NCBI GenBank assembly: GCA_029667085.1
Contig: JARUHJ010000001.1
Coordinates: forward strand, 682,001 to 746,000
Direction of reading: 5' to 3'
Length of the DNA stretch: 64,000 nucleotides
Origin: Deltaproteobacteria bacterium IMCC39524
GTDB taxonomy: Bacteria > Desulfobacterota > Desulfuromonadia > Desulfuromonadales > BM103
In this document: positions 53,293 to 62,318 of the stretch, one piece after another
How positions within the stretch are numbered: position 1 is the stretch's first letter
Layout of the letters: each line of letters opens with the position of its first letter
Position numbers and translations under genes: made by a program
The notes under the pieces: model-generated
The model's database searches: none
Told to the model about the DNA's origin: nothing
What the model saw: the letters and a program-made list of their open reading frames with translations, nothing else

Positions 53293-54147
53293 TCATTTTG
53301 CAGCCACGGCATAAAGTTCTACTCCATACCTGCCGGGTGCTTTAGCCAGTTCCGGCGCGTTCTGCCAGCCGACATCGTGCAGATAAGCGTCCAGTTCATC
53401 GGGACGAACACTCCAGACCCATGGCTCGCCGACCGCTTTTTGCAACCACAGCATCAAACCTGTCCAGCGACCGGCATCAGGTCGTCCATCTGATCCCGTT
53501 GGGATATAGCTGAAAGCGATTCGGCTACCGTGACCGACCATTTGGGCACACTGGCAAAAGAGTTTGAAAACGGCTTCGGGCAACAGGTACATGACAAGAC
53601 CTTCGGCAAGGATCACGGTCCGGGCATTTGCATCCCACAGCCTGTGTTCAGACAGCACATCAACGAGCTGCTTATCTCCCAAGTCCTCGGCAAGCAAATA
53701 CAGATTGTCCGGGCAGCCCATCGTAGCAATACCTTTCGCTTTCAGACGGGCTGTCGCCGGATGGTCAATCTCAAAAAAGTTTACATCTGGGAACTCGGGA
53801 GCCAATCTCCAACCGAGCGTATCGTACCCTGCCCCGAGAACAAGGACCTGTGTGGCACCGCTCTCCAACCCCTCTCTAACCTGGCGTTCAAAGAAAGTTT
53901 TTCTGTAGGCAAAAGCCTCAAATTGGCCTGGCAACATCCAATCGAACGCCTCGTACAGAGACACCGCTCGTCTGGAACCGGCCCAGCGTATGGTTCTGGG
54001 CCCCACCGCACCGGAAGCAAGCAGCACCTCTCGCGAAGCCTGGACAATGCCGGGCGGAAGCAAGTCTTCCATTCCGGGCTTGGCCCCCAAGGTCACAACA
54101 GCCAGTGCGACCTTTAAAGCCGTTCTGCTTGGCCGGTCTTTCCTCAT
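53293..54147 (-). CDS. LCMT-family SAM-dependent methyltransferase
   Basis: A 284-residue protein of the leucine carboxyl methyltransferase-like group (PF04072). The SAM site is V-L-V-L-G-A-G-Y-D-T-L-G-W-R, followed by F-F-E-I-D-H-P and V-I-L-A-E-G-L-V-M-Y-L. Bacterial members methylate carboxyl or O-groups of small molecules; the substrate is unknown. It lies 42 bases downstream of an AhpD-like gene on the same strand, so the three genes 54983-53293 may form an operon. Confidence 0.85.
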   Translation of the reverse strand: MRKDRPSRTALKVALAVVTLGAKPGMEDLLPPGIVQASREVLLASGAVGPRTIRWAGSRRAVSLYEAFDWMLPGQFEAFAYRKTFFERQVREGLESGATQVLVLGAGYDTLGWRLAPEFPDVNFFEIDHPATARLKAKGIATMGCPDNLYLLAEDLGDKQLVDVLSEHRLWDANARTVILAEGLVMYLLPEAVFKLFCQCAQMVGHGSRIAFSYIPTGSDGRPDAGRWTGLMLWLQKAVGEPWVWSVRPDELDAYLHDVGWQNAPELAKAPGRYGVELYAVAAK

Positions 54148-54189
54148 CTATCACTCTCACTAAACAAGAACAGAAGCATTGCAACGGTT

Positions 54190-54432
54190 TTAGTTACAAT
54201 CGCAACTTGAATTTTGTTCTCCAGAAGCGGTCGATAGAAGGATCCCTATTTCCTCATCCCATTTATGCGCTGCACCCTTTCTCACCATCTTGCCAACCTG
54301 AACAGCGTCTTTGATCTCGGCGTCGGTCACGCCAACTTCGCGAGCCTTGGCAAAATGATATTGGATACAGGGGATACAGTTCGCGGTAACAGAGGCCCCG
54401 ATGGCAATCATTTCCTTTAGTTTCTCGTCCAT
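54190..54432 (-). CDS. AhpD-like carboxymuconolactone decarboxylase family protein
   Basis: An 80-residue protein from the ATG at 54432 (AAAGGA upstream). The redox motif is N-C-I-P-C-I-Q-Y-H (C-x-x-C-x-x-x-H), as in AhpD-type peroxidases, preceded by I-G-A-S-V-T-A-N. The C-terminus ends in S-S-C-D-C-N, an additional cysteine pair that could bind metal. It may reduce thiols or peroxides. Neighbours are an unknown Cys-rich protein upstream and a methyltransferase downstream. Confidence 0.85.
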   Translation of the reverse strand: MDEKLKEMIAIGASVTANCIPCIQYHFAKAREVGVTDAEIKDAVQVGKMVRKGAAHKWDEEIGILLSTASGEQNSSCDCN

Positions 54433-54476
54433 GGGAAAGCATCCTTTCATTGAAACTTCTTTTGTTTAACTCAAAG

Positions 54477-54983
54477 TCACCCTTCTGTTTTCTTCGTTGA
54501 GATTGGAACGACCCGACAGTCTTCAAAGGAAATGTTGCAGGGCAAGCTGAACTTCATTTTTGCATTCATAAATCCGACGACTTCCATGCCCTGGATGACT
54601 TTAAAGTCTTTTGCTTCAACTAACTCACGCACTGTTTCAGTCGCAGAGTCGCAGCCCAGAACGATCGCAGAGTCATACTTTTCAATCTCTCGCTTCAGCT
54701 TCTTTCGGCGGCCTGAAGTCCACATGCAAAGAAACCATTGATGAATAAAATGGCTCTTAAAGACTTTCGTCTCTACGCCCTTTGCAGATAAAACGGATTG
54801 GATGTTTTGGATGTGATCCTCAAAAGGTGGTGACTTCAGAAAATGACTCAAGAGTTGAAGGAAGGGCTTTTTTTCTCTTGCGGCGACAGTTACGGCAGGA
54901 CACATATAGCAGGGAATGATTAAAGTAGAACGCAGTCCTTCAGCTTCTGCAGCCACATCCAAATCATTAAGGTGGATTGGCAT
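54477..54983 (-). CDS. Cysteine-rich hypothetical protein, 168 aa
   Basis: Not recognised. The N-terminal part has P-C-Y-M-C-P near residues 24-29, the middle has a W-F-L-C-M-W segment and a basic stretch, and I-V-L-G-C-D-S-A-T follows near residue 108 like a Rossmann-type loop. The C-terminal F-S-L-P-C-N-I-S-F-E-D-C adds two cysteines. Multiple cysteines and the AhpD-like neighbour suggest metal or thiol chemistry. GAAAGGAG precedes the start at 54983. Confidence 0.55.
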   Translation of the reverse strand: MPIHLNDLDVAAEAEGLRSTLIIPCYMCPAVTVAAREKKPFLQLLSHFLKSPPFEDHIQNIQSVLSAKGVETKVFKSHFIHQWFLCMWTSGRRKKLKREIEKYDSAIVLGCDSATETVRELVEAKDFKVIQGMEVVGFMNAKMKFSLPCNISFEDCRVVPISTKKTEG

Positions 54984-55565
54984 TTGTCGCTCCTTTCTTC
55001 GAAGAAGTCAGCATAGGTTTTGTTAACATGCTAACAAACAGGAGAGACATGGCAATGCCAGAAGGCAAATCCCAGTTTTCTTCTTAAGCCTGGCATAGAA
55101 AAGCCCAACGACCTTGCGAACGTTGGGCGGTTTCTGAACCCCAACTTCTTTCTAAAACCTGGGTTTGATTGGTAAGGCTAATTTTCTGTTATATGTTAGC
55201 CCTGCCCTGGCTAATCAATACCTATTCGTTGCCTAACCTCTCCTCTCGATTTTTTTCTTGAGCAACAACTTTCAACTAGCTTTCGAAGCTTTTTACATCT
55301 TAAATATCCTAAGGAGCTCCAGAAATGAGTTGCAGTAATACAAATAAGAAAACCCCTACTTGGTAAAACCGGTAGGGGCTAATTTGTACTGTAAATGGTG
55401 AATTTTGAGAAAGAGCATAGTAATGGTCTAGCTGATCTATAAAAAAATATTCTTCTGCCCAAAAGAGGCTCTTCATAGTTTTTAAAAAATGAAGCTCAAA
55501 CTTCAGATGTCAGTCAGGAATATCTTTGCTTCATAAAACCTCGAAACTCCCTTCCACATGCCTCT
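54984..55565. other. Intergenic region with two hairpins
   Basis: AT-rich, no supported gene. GCCCAACG/CGTTGGGC forms a hairpin at 55103-55128. The terminator at 55353-55378 belongs to the lipoprotein gene on its right. Confidence 0.5.
55353..55378 (-). terminator. Intrinsic terminator of the repeat lipoprotein
   Basis: CCCCTAC and GTAGGGG pair around a twelve-base loop; on the minus strand TTTTCTTATTTG follows. It lies about 190 bases beyond the stop at 55566. Confidence 0.65.
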
Positions 55566-56954
55566 TCATTCGAACTGCACAAGGATAATATCCTCAGAGC
55601 CATAGGGTATACCGTAGAATTTATTATCAACAATATCTCCCATGACCCATTTTCCTTTTGAGGTGTTCCCCACGCCATCAATCGCAACGCGAGAAGCGGA
55701 TCCTGCCTCCGGGTCTATAATCAACATATCGGATGCGGTGTACGGAACGGCATGGATTTTGTCATCTGGGCCCAGAATTGCCTCTGACCATCCTGCTCCA
55801 AGTAAATTCGCGCCCATGGTGCTGAGAGAAGCCGTATTGGACTCCGGCTCAATAATAAGTATCGCAGGGGAATCGGTATATGGGATTGCGTAAATCTTCC
55901 CATTTGGTGCGAAGATTCCATCAGCATATTTATGGCTGCTTGTAAGATCAGCCCCCATATTGCTTCGTGAAGCAGTCCCTGACGCAGGGTTAATGATAAG
56001 GATGTCTAGGGAATTGCGAGGAACGCCATAAATCTTACCATTTGAAGCAAGTATTCCTCCGGACCACTTATTGGATCCGGCAAGATTCGCTCCCATATTG
56101 CTTCGTGAAGCAGTCCCTGACGCAGGATCGATGATAAGGATATTTGTTGAGTCCCGAGGGATGCAGTAAATTTTGTTATCCGTACCCAGAACCGCTCCTG
56201 CCCACTTGGCGGTATCGGTGAGATTCAGACCGAAATTAGTGCGAATGGCAGTTTCAGTTACCGGGTCAATGATCAAAACGTCTGGCGCATTGTAAGGAAC
56301 GCAATAGATCTTGCCATCTGACCCCAAACAGCCGCTGGCCCATTTGCTAGGACCGGAAATATTTGCCCCAAGAGTGCTGCGAATTGCGGTATTGGTAGCC
56401 GGGTCAATGATTAGGATATCATCAGCACCATATGGAATACCGTAGATCTTGTCGTCTTGACCCTTTACGCCGCCCCACCACTTGGAGTTGGTTCCAGAGA
56501 TGTCGGCACCAAACTTTCCAATCGAGATGGAGTAGTTAAACGTTAATGCCGTGACAATCACGGTGTCAGCGGCACTTGCAACCCACCCATCGTCAACATT
56601 CAAGCTGACCACATAAACTCCTACAAGATCGGCTGTGAATGTTGGATTGACTACTGAAGTGTTGTTTAAAACTGCTTTACTTCCAATGGGGGCAGACTGA
56701 ATTGTCCAAGAATATGTTAAAGCATCCCCGTTTTCATCAGAACTGCCACTACCATCTAGTCGCACTATAGTTCCAAACGCGATGCTCTGATCTTTACCAG
56801 CGTTGGCTATAGGTGCTGAGTTTGTTACTGTATTCGTTGTGTCACTATTAGAGGTGCTGTCGCTATCCCCTCCACTGCCACCGCAGGAAGCAAGGACTCC
56901 CAATATTAATAGCAATCCTAGTGGTATGACCCAAATAATGTTTATTCGCTCCAT
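55566..56954 (-). CDS. Lipoprotein with PKD-like domain and tandem propeller repeats
   Basis: About 462 residues from the ATG at 56954; a GTG at 56978 is the alternative. The lipobox L-A-S-C-G lies near residue 24. A serine/threonine/asparagine-rich linker and a PKD/Ig-like domain (about 48-140) follow. Then come six units of about 50 residues, each with a W-G-G/A-S-G turn, a D-x-K-I-Y-x-I/V-P strand and I-L-I-I-D-P-x-x-x-T-A. This is a likely beta-propeller displayed outside the cell. Parts of the DNA repeats are almost identical (55955-56000 and 56095-56140), so unit number may change by recombination. Confidence 0.8.
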   Translation of the reverse strand: MERINIIWVIPLGLLLILGVLASCGGSGGDSDSTSNSDTTNTVTNSAPIANAGKDQSIAFGTIVRLDGSGSSDENGDALTYSWTIQSAPIGSKAVLNNTSVVNPTFTADLVGVYVVSLNVDDGWVASAADTVIVTALTFNYSISIGKFGADISGTNSKWWGGVKGQDDKIYGIPYGADDILIIDPATNTAIRSTLGANISGPSKWASGCLGSDGKIYCVPYNAPDVLIIDPVTETAIRTNFGLNLTDTAKWAGAVLGTDNKIYCIPRDSTNILIIDPASGTASRSNMGANLAGSNKWSGGILASNGKIYGVPRNSLDILIINPASGTASRSNMGADLTSSHKYADGIFAPNGKIYAIPYTDSPAILIIEPESNTASLSTMGANLLGAGWSEAILGPDDKIHAVPYTASDMLIIDPEAGSASRVAIDGVGNTSKGKWVMGDIVDNKFYGIPYGSEDIILVQFE

Positions 56955-57520
56955 GACACACACTTTTATGCTAAGCACATGATTAAAGGTTTTTTTTACA
57001 AGACACGATAATGGCTTCTTTTGTTAGATTTATATCAAGGATATGACGGGTTACAACATATCAAATTGGAATCTTATGGTTTTTGCCTCTTCAAAAGGAC
57101 GTTATCTTTCTTCCAGTTGGAAGTTTATGGAAGATCTTAGAAGTCCTGCAATGTAAGAAAAGGCCACCAAGGAACAGATCCTGGTGGCCATAATTATGTG
57201 TGTTAAAGAGCTTACTGAATACTTTTATCAATAAGAAGCTGATCTTCGTCTCGGGAGTCGTGATCCCCGCGACTCTGATTGCTATCTCAGAAGTCACACA
57301 AAACTGGTTTCTATTCAATTTTGTACTTCGTCTTCTTGGTTAAGAGGCACGTTGACAAAGCCATACAGTGCCATAAGATTATACTAATTTTGCGATCCTA
57401 GGAGTGGACAGATTTGTCTCATTCTTATTATTGAATTAATTTGGCCCCTCAACAAAAACGTAATATTTAAGTACGGCTTCCTTGAACGCTCTTTTTTGCG
57501 GCATCGAAAAGAAGGGGAAA
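56955..57520. other. AT-rich intergenic region with repeat copy 3
   Basis: Divergent spacer between the lipoprotein and the ATP-grasp gene. It contains repeat copy 3 on the minus strand. A 75-codon minus-strand frame at 57091-57318 follows the repeat and is not accepted as a gene. Confidence 0.5.
57150..57262 (-). ncRNA. Three-copy hairpin element, copy 3
   Basis: Read on the minus strand it starts CACGACTCCCGAGACGAAGA and ends in GGCCACCAGGATCTG, GGTGGCC and a T-run. It matches copy 2 best, including about 20 bases after the terminator. It lies some 200 bases ahead of the lipoprotein start in the same direction, so it may be a small RNA of its own or a leader with terminator. Confidence 0.55.
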
Positions 57521-58711
57521 ATGAAACCTGCGATCATACTCTCAGCTAACACTGCGTCTCTTGGAGTTGTCCGGGCGCTTAGCAAAATGGGTGTCCCGGT
57601 GGTGGTGGTCCATTATGACCCACGGGATATGGCCCAGTATTCTCAATACGTGGCAGAAAGAGTTGTGGCTCCACATCCGAAGGAGGACGAGGAGAATTTC
57701 ATCGCAACTCTCCTAGAGCTCAGCGAACGTTGGCAGGGTGCAGTCCTAATGCCAGTGTCTGATGAGACCCTGCTCATTGCGTCCCGCCACAAAGAACTAC
57801 TAGGAAGACACTTTCTGGTCGCCTGCCCCGATTATGCAACCGTAGTTAAGGTGATCGACAAACGCAAGACTTACACAATTGCCAATCTAGCGGGCATTCC
57901 TGTGCCTCAGACGTTGCTGCCCGTTTCGGCTGCAGAAGCGAAAGAGTTCTCGCAAATGGTTGGCTTCCCTTGTCTGCTTAAACCAGCACAGAGCCATATG
58001 TTTTTAGAACATTTCAGAAAAAAAATGTTTGTCGCCGACAACCCTTCCGAGATTATCGACTACTATCTACAAGCTTCTGATGCCGGATTGGATATGATGA
58101 TCCAAGAGATCATCCCTGGAAATGATCGGGAGGTTGTCAACTACAACTGTTACACCATCTCCGGCACGCCGCTGGTCGAATTTATGGCAAGCCACTTAAG
58201 GAATGCACCACCCTGTTACGGATCGCCTCGTGTAGCCTGCAGCAAATGGCAGCCGGAACTGCTCGAACCGGGCCGTCAACTCTTGGAATCTATATCTTTC
58301 TCAGGTTTTGCTTGTGTCGAATTCAAGAGGGATAGTCGGGATGGTATTTTCAAACTGATAGAGGTAAATGGTCGTCATAATCTGTCAACTCTTCTAGCGG
58401 TGCGATGCGGCATTAATTTCCCATGGCTGGAGTATCGGCATCTTGCGTATGGAACGATTCCGCAACAAAAGCCCTACGAGTCCAACATCTATTGGATCGA
58501 TATGGCTAAGGACATTGCCTGCAATTTTCGCCACCTCCTCAACGAGCGATATTCCTTGGCGGAATATCTGCGACCTTACGGGGGCTCCAAAGTTTGGGCG
58601 ATATTTGACTGGTCCGACCCTTTTCCTTTTATAAGGCGTATTATTTCTCAGGCAGGTTTATTCATATCCGATAGAGCCAATCGGGTCTATCATAAATTAC
58701 GCACGTTCTAG
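57521..58711 (+). CDS. ATP-grasp carboxylate-amine ligase-like protein
   Basis: About 396 residues from the ATG at 57521 (GAAGGGGAAA upstream). N-terminal Rossmann-like pre-ATP-grasp domain (A-I-I-L-S-A-N-T-A-S-L-G-V-V-R), the ATP-binding lysine in P-C-L-L-K-P-A-Q-S-H, I-Q-E-I-I-P-G and the metal-binding end F-K-L-I-E-V-N-G-R-H-N. Such ligases join a carboxylate to an amine or build envelope sugars and peptides. Orphan gene, substrate unknown. Sits next to the repeat element and the resolvase homologue, so it may be part of an acquired segment. Confidence 0.8.
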   Translation: MKPAIILSANTASLGVVRALSKMGVPVVVVHYDPRDMAQYSQYVAERVVAPHPKEDEENFIATLLELSERWQGAVLMPVSDETLLIASRHKELLGRHFLVACPDYATVVKVIDKRKTYTIANLAGIPVPQTLLPVSAAEAKEFSQMVGFPCLLKPAQSHMFLEHFRKKMFVADNPSEIIDYYLQASDAGLDMMIQEIIPGNDREVVNYNCYTISGTPLVEFMASHLRNAPPCYGSPRVACSKWQPELLEPGRQLLESISFSGFACVEFKRDSRDGIFKLIEVNGRHNLSTLLAVRCGINFPWLEYRHLAYGTIPQQKPYESNIYWIDMAKDIACNFRHLLNERYSLAEYLRPYGGSKVWAIFDWSDPFPFIRRIISQAGLFISDRANRVYHKLRTF

Positions 58712-58873
58712 GCAGACATCTAAATTCCTATAAGTCCTGCTACAATGATTGAAGTGAGTGCGATTGGCAGAAACGCCCATTAAACGTTGACGACAATCCC
58801 TCCCAAAGCTGAGCTAACGTCTTTAGTTAAGTTAACGTTCAACCGCAACTTTCATCTTGACGCTGCGATACCA

Positions 58874-59536
58874 CTAGAAGAATGACAGCTGCTCTGTGTC
58901 GGGCTCGCGTGTTGGCTTGCGCTCTACCCTCTTCGGCTTATCGACAGGCTTTTTCTGGACCTTTTTACGCGTTTTCTTTGCTGTCGTATGGTTTTTGAGA
59001 ATTCGGTAAACACTCGCGACGCCGATCCCAAGTTGGTCGGCGATCTTTTGCCGGGTCAGGCCTTGGGCATTCAGTGCTAACACCTCATCAGTCTTCACCA
59101 TTGCAGTCGGCTTTCGGCCCTTATAGCGCCCGGCCTGTTTGGCCTTGGCAATCCCCATGGCTTGACGTTCCCGTACGACCTGTCGCTCGAAGTCTGTAAT
59201 TGCAGCGAGTAACAGACGAAAGACCTCCCCTTGAGGTGTCGAAGTGTCGATACCCTTATCGATGACCTTGAATATCGCCCCGACAGAGTTAAGGGATTCA
59301 ACCACCTCCAGGAGGTGCCTGGTGTTGTGCGCGATACGGTCGAGACTGGTCACCATCACGGTATCACCAACCCGGACATCGGCTATCAGGTTGTCTAACT
59401 GCGACCTGTTGTGTTTTGTACCGGCAGGCTTTTCCTGGACGATTTTGATCGCTCCGGCTGCTTTGAGCTGATCGAACTGCGACTGAACGTTTTGGCCGTC
59501 AATGTCTGGCCTTAAGTATCCAATAATATTTGGCAT
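58874..59536 (-). CDS. Serine-recombinase (resolvase) homologue lacking the catalytic serine
   Basis: 220 residues from the ATG at 59536. The fold matches Tn3/gamma-delta resolvases. The start I-I-G-Y-L-R-P-D aligns with I-G-Y-A-R-V-S, so the nucleophile serine is Asp11. Arg68 is kept (S-L-D-R-I), but Arg71 is His (I-A-H-N). The Arg45 equivalent remains (H-N-R-S-Q-L), as do the E-helix F-E-R-Q-V-V-R-E-R and G-R-Y-K-G-R-K-P. The C-terminal helix-turn-helix is intact (LTRQKIADQLGIGVASVYRI), followed by a lysine-rich tail. Strand exchange should be impossible; DNA binding should remain. Inverted-repeat site B lies just upstream. Confidence 0.85.
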   Translation of the reverse strand: MPNIIGYLRPDIDGQNVQSQFDQLKAAGAIKIVQEKPAGTKHNRSQLDNLIADVRVGDTVMVTSLDRIAHNTRHLLEVVESLNSVGAIFKVIDKGIDTSTPQGEVFRLLLAAITDFERQVVRERQAMGIAKAKQAGRYKGRKPTAMVKTDEVLALNAQGLTRQKIADQLGIGVASVYRILKNHTTAKKTRKKVQKKPVDKPKRVERKPTREPDTEQLSFF

Positions 59537-59546
59537 TAAACTTCTC

Positions 59547-59610
59547 ACTATCAATAGGGTAGGCCTACATCAAAACTATCATAAGACAATTGACATTCTA
59601 TTGATAGACT
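59547..59610. promoter_or_regulatory. Inverted-repeat site ahead of the resolvase homologue (site B)
   Basis: CTATCAATAGGGT (59548-59560) and CTATTGATAGAC (59598-59609) frame GGCCTACATCAAAACTATCA. Layout and end sequences match site A at 13440-13503. The site overlaps the presumed promoter of the resolvase gene, as a res site or operator would. Confidence 0.65.
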
Positions 59611-59744
59611 TATGATGAAAGTGGTTTATATCAATAACAAACATTCTTTTGATAGCAATAACAGGGGTAATGTCAGAGTTTATCTGAAAGCTTGGTTTTT
59701 GCAGAAGTTCGGCTATATTTTCTTAAAACAAGAAAGGAGGTTTC

Positions 59745-60176
59745 ATGAAAAAAGCTAACCAGGAAATCGCTCTCAAGGTCGGCGATCAAGCACCCGACTT
59801 CAGCGTGCCATCCACAAAAGGCAAGATCGTGCTCAGTCAGCTGGTTGAGCAGGGCCCGGTGGTACTGGCCCTCTACCCTAAAGACTTCACCCCTGGCTGA
59901 ACCATCGAAATGAAGGCTTTTCAAAGTGATATTTCTGACTTTGCAAAGCTTGACGCCCAGGTTCTGGGCGTAAGTGCAGACACTCTGGAAACCCACCACG
60001 AATTCGCCGCAGAACTCGATTTAAGTTTTCCACTGCTCGTCGATGACGGCTCGATCAGCGCACGATACGGCAGCGGGCGCGTCACCTACCTGATCGACCG
60101 AACCTCTATTATAAGAATGATCTGTGAGGGGATGCCCGACAACGCCGCCCTGGCCGGTGAGATCGGTAAGCTGTAA
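59745..60176 (+). CDS. Cytosolic Bcp-like peroxiredoxin with selenocysteine (in-frame UGA)
   Basis: AAAGGAGGTTT precedes the ATG at 59745. The frame to 60176 has one TGA at 59898-59900 (codon 52). Before it: V-G-D-Q-A-P-D-F-S-V and V-V-L-A-L-Y-P-K-D-F-T-P-G; after it: T-I-E-M-K-A-F-Q-S-D-I and VLGVSADTLETHHEFA. In Bcp/PrxQ proteins the motif is F-T-P-G-C-T, so TGA stands for the peroxidatic residue. One cysteine remains (M-I-C-E-G, near residue 125). No signal peptide. The predicted product is a 143-residue selenoprotein peroxidase. Automatic callers will lose the first third. Confidence 0.9.
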
Positions 60177-60219
60177 TCGATTGCGGGACAAGAGTCGAGG
60201 CAAGTGTTGGAAAAGAGAT

Positions 60220-62292
60220 TTAGACGGCTGCAGTCTCTCTGCGTGACTTGCGAAAGCTGCTCATGAACAAAACGATTAACACGATCAGGCCCACAAGATG
60301 AACCCACACTGGCGCCGGCCAGAGGAGAGCGACGGCGCAGCCGACTGACAGCAAGCGCACCGGCAGGTTGACGCGTGCTTCCATGAAGCCTTCCAGTGCA
60401 GCAGCAAAGGCATATAAGCCGAACAGGGCAAAGAAGAAGATCGTGAAGTCGTCGACCCAGGAACCGCCGATGAAGGGTGTGTAAGCAAACAGCAGCGGGA
60501 TAATGTATAAACCCTTAGCGAGCTTCCAGGACTGTAAACCGGTGGCCATCGGCTTGGTACCGGCGATTGCGGCGCCAGTGAAAGCAGCGAGCGCGACCGG
60601 CGGCGTCACGTTGGAATCCTGGCTCAGCCAGAAGACGATCAGGTGTGCGGAGAGCAGCGCATAGGTCAGCGCATGTGGCGTGAGGACCGCTTCACGGACC
60701 ATACCGGCCATATCAACCGGCACCGCATCGACGATCGCCCGGGCGGCTGCGGTGGTCATCGGGTTGCCAATTTCTGCCAGTTTGTCCGGTGCAACGAGCA
60801 TAAAAATCGCCTTGGCCGCTTCCGGAATCTGGCCGTTGGCCAGCGCGTCGACCAGTAGACCGTCAGCGATCAGGGCTTGCAGGGCCGGCGCCGAGAGGGT
60901 TCCGAGGACGATATAGGCGGCGGTGACCGGAAGCCCCATGCCGAGTACAAGTGAAGCCAGGGCGATCAGGGCTATGGCGATGACCAGGCTATGCCCGGCC
61001 CACTCGTTGATCATCAATGAGAAAGTGTTGCCGACTCCTGCCGTGGCGATGACATTAACGATCAGGCCGACCGCACAGAGCAGGATGGCGGTCATGACCA
61101 TGTTCTTCGCGCCCATGGCCATGGCTTCGATGATCGCCTTGGGTCCCATCTTGTTAGCCGAGAACCAGGAGGAGACGATAACAGCGAGGATACTGAGGCC
61201 AGCGGCATAAGTGGGGGTAAAACCGTAGATCAAGAGGCCGATCAGCACACCAATCGGCAGAAGGAAGACGATGCCGCCTTTCTTGAAAACCTCGATTGCC
61301 GAGACTTCTTCGGTATCCATTGCATGGACATGACTGCGTTTCGCCTCGATCCGGACGAAGAAACCGACCGCGGCAAAATAAAGAATTGCCGGCAGGATGC
61401 TGACAACGATGATGGTGTTGTAAGAAATCTGTGTGTAGGTGGCCATGACGAAGGCCCCGGCACCCATGATCGGCGGCATCAACTGGCCACCGGTCGAGGC
61501 CGCTGCTTCGACCCCGGCAGCGAACTTGGCCGGGAAGCCGGCACGCTTCATCAACGGGATAGTGATAACGCCGGTCGAAGCGGTATTGGCAACAGCCGAA
61601 CCGGAGATGGTGCCCATCAGCCCGGAGGCCATGACCGCCACCAGCCCGGGTCCGCCAACCATACGCCCGGCGACGGCGCGGGCCAGGTCGATGACGAACT
61701 CACCGGCACCGGAACGGAGCAGAAAGGCACCGAAGAGGATAAACATGAACACATAGGTGGACGAGATGCCGGCAATGGTACCGAACAGGGCATCATCACC
61801 GTAGACACTGCGAAAAAGGATGGTTTCAGGGCTCAGGCCGGCAAATCTGAAGACCCCGTCAATCTTTGCCCCCCACCAGCCAACGTAACTCAAGGCGATC
61901 ATGATCAGCACCGGGATAAACCAGCCGGCGACCCGCCGGGTGAATTCCAGGGCGCAGAGAATCAGTATGATACCGGCCACCCATTCGGCGGGGACCATGC
62001 GCACGCCTCGCGCGTAGATAGCGTCTTCCATAGCTATCAGGTAGAGAGCCGACCCGGCGGCGATAAGCCCCAACAGGATGTCCAGGGCTCGCCAGGCGAT
62101 GGTTGGGTTCCTGCGCAACGGGTAGACCAGCGAGGCCATCAGCGCAAAGCCGGCAAAATGCAGCGAGTTTTGCCAGAGTGAGGACAGCACTGTCACGACG
62201 TTGAACCAGATGTGCATCAAAGAAATAGCGACACCGAGAATGATGAGGGAGCGGTTCAGATGGGTCGTAGGTTCGGTAGCAGGATCTGTCAT
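60220..62292 (-). CDS. TRAP transporter fused permease (TAXI type)
   Basis: A 690-residue protein from the ATG at 62292 (AGGAGAGGTG upstream). It joins the small DctQ-like part (four helices, about 15-150) and the large DctM-like part (about 12 helices). Signature segments: F-M-F-I-L-F-G-A-F-L, G-L-M-G-T-I-S-G-S-A-V-A-N, A-A-S-T-G-G-Q-L-M-P-P-I-M-G-A and the late G-M-G-L-P-V-T-A-A-Y. It imports a substrate such as a carboxylate with a sodium or proton gradient, fed by the TAXI binding protein encoded just upstream. A terminator-like hairpin lies between the two genes. Confidence 0.93.
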   Translation of the reverse strand: MTDPATEPTTHLNRSLIILGVAISLMHIWFNVVTVLSSLWQNSLHFAGFALMASLVYPLRRNPTIAWRALDILLGLIAAGSALYLIAMEDAIYARGVRMVPAEWVAGIILILCALEFTRRVAGWFIPVLIMIALSYVGWWGAKIDGVFRFAGLSPETILFRSVYGDDALFGTIAGISSTYVFMFILFGAFLLRSGAGEFVIDLARAVAGRMVGGPGLVAVMASGLMGTISGSAVANTASTGVITIPLMKRAGFPAKFAAGVEAAASTGGQLMPPIMGAGAFVMATYTQISYNTIIVVSILPAILYFAAVGFFVRIEAKRSHVHAMDTEEVSAIEVFKKGGIVFLLPIGVLIGLLIYGFTPTYAAGLSILAVIVSSWFSANKMGPKAIIEAMAMGAKNMVMTAILLCAVGLIVNVIATAGVGNTFSLMINEWAGHSLVIAIALIALASLVLGMGLPVTAAYIVLGTLSAPALQALIADGLLVDALANGQIPEAAKAIFMLVAPDKLAEIGNPMTTAAARAIVDAVPVDMAGMVREAVLTPHALTYALLSAHLIVFWLSQDSNVTPPVALAAFTGAAIAGTKPMATGLQSWKLAKGLYIIPLLFAYTPFIGGSWVDDFTIFFFALFGLYAFAAALEGFMEARVNLPVRLLSVGCAVALLWPAPVWVHLVGLIVLIVLFMSSFRKSRRETAAV

Positions 62293-62318
62293 CACCTCTC
62301 CTCAGAGAAGAAAAAACA

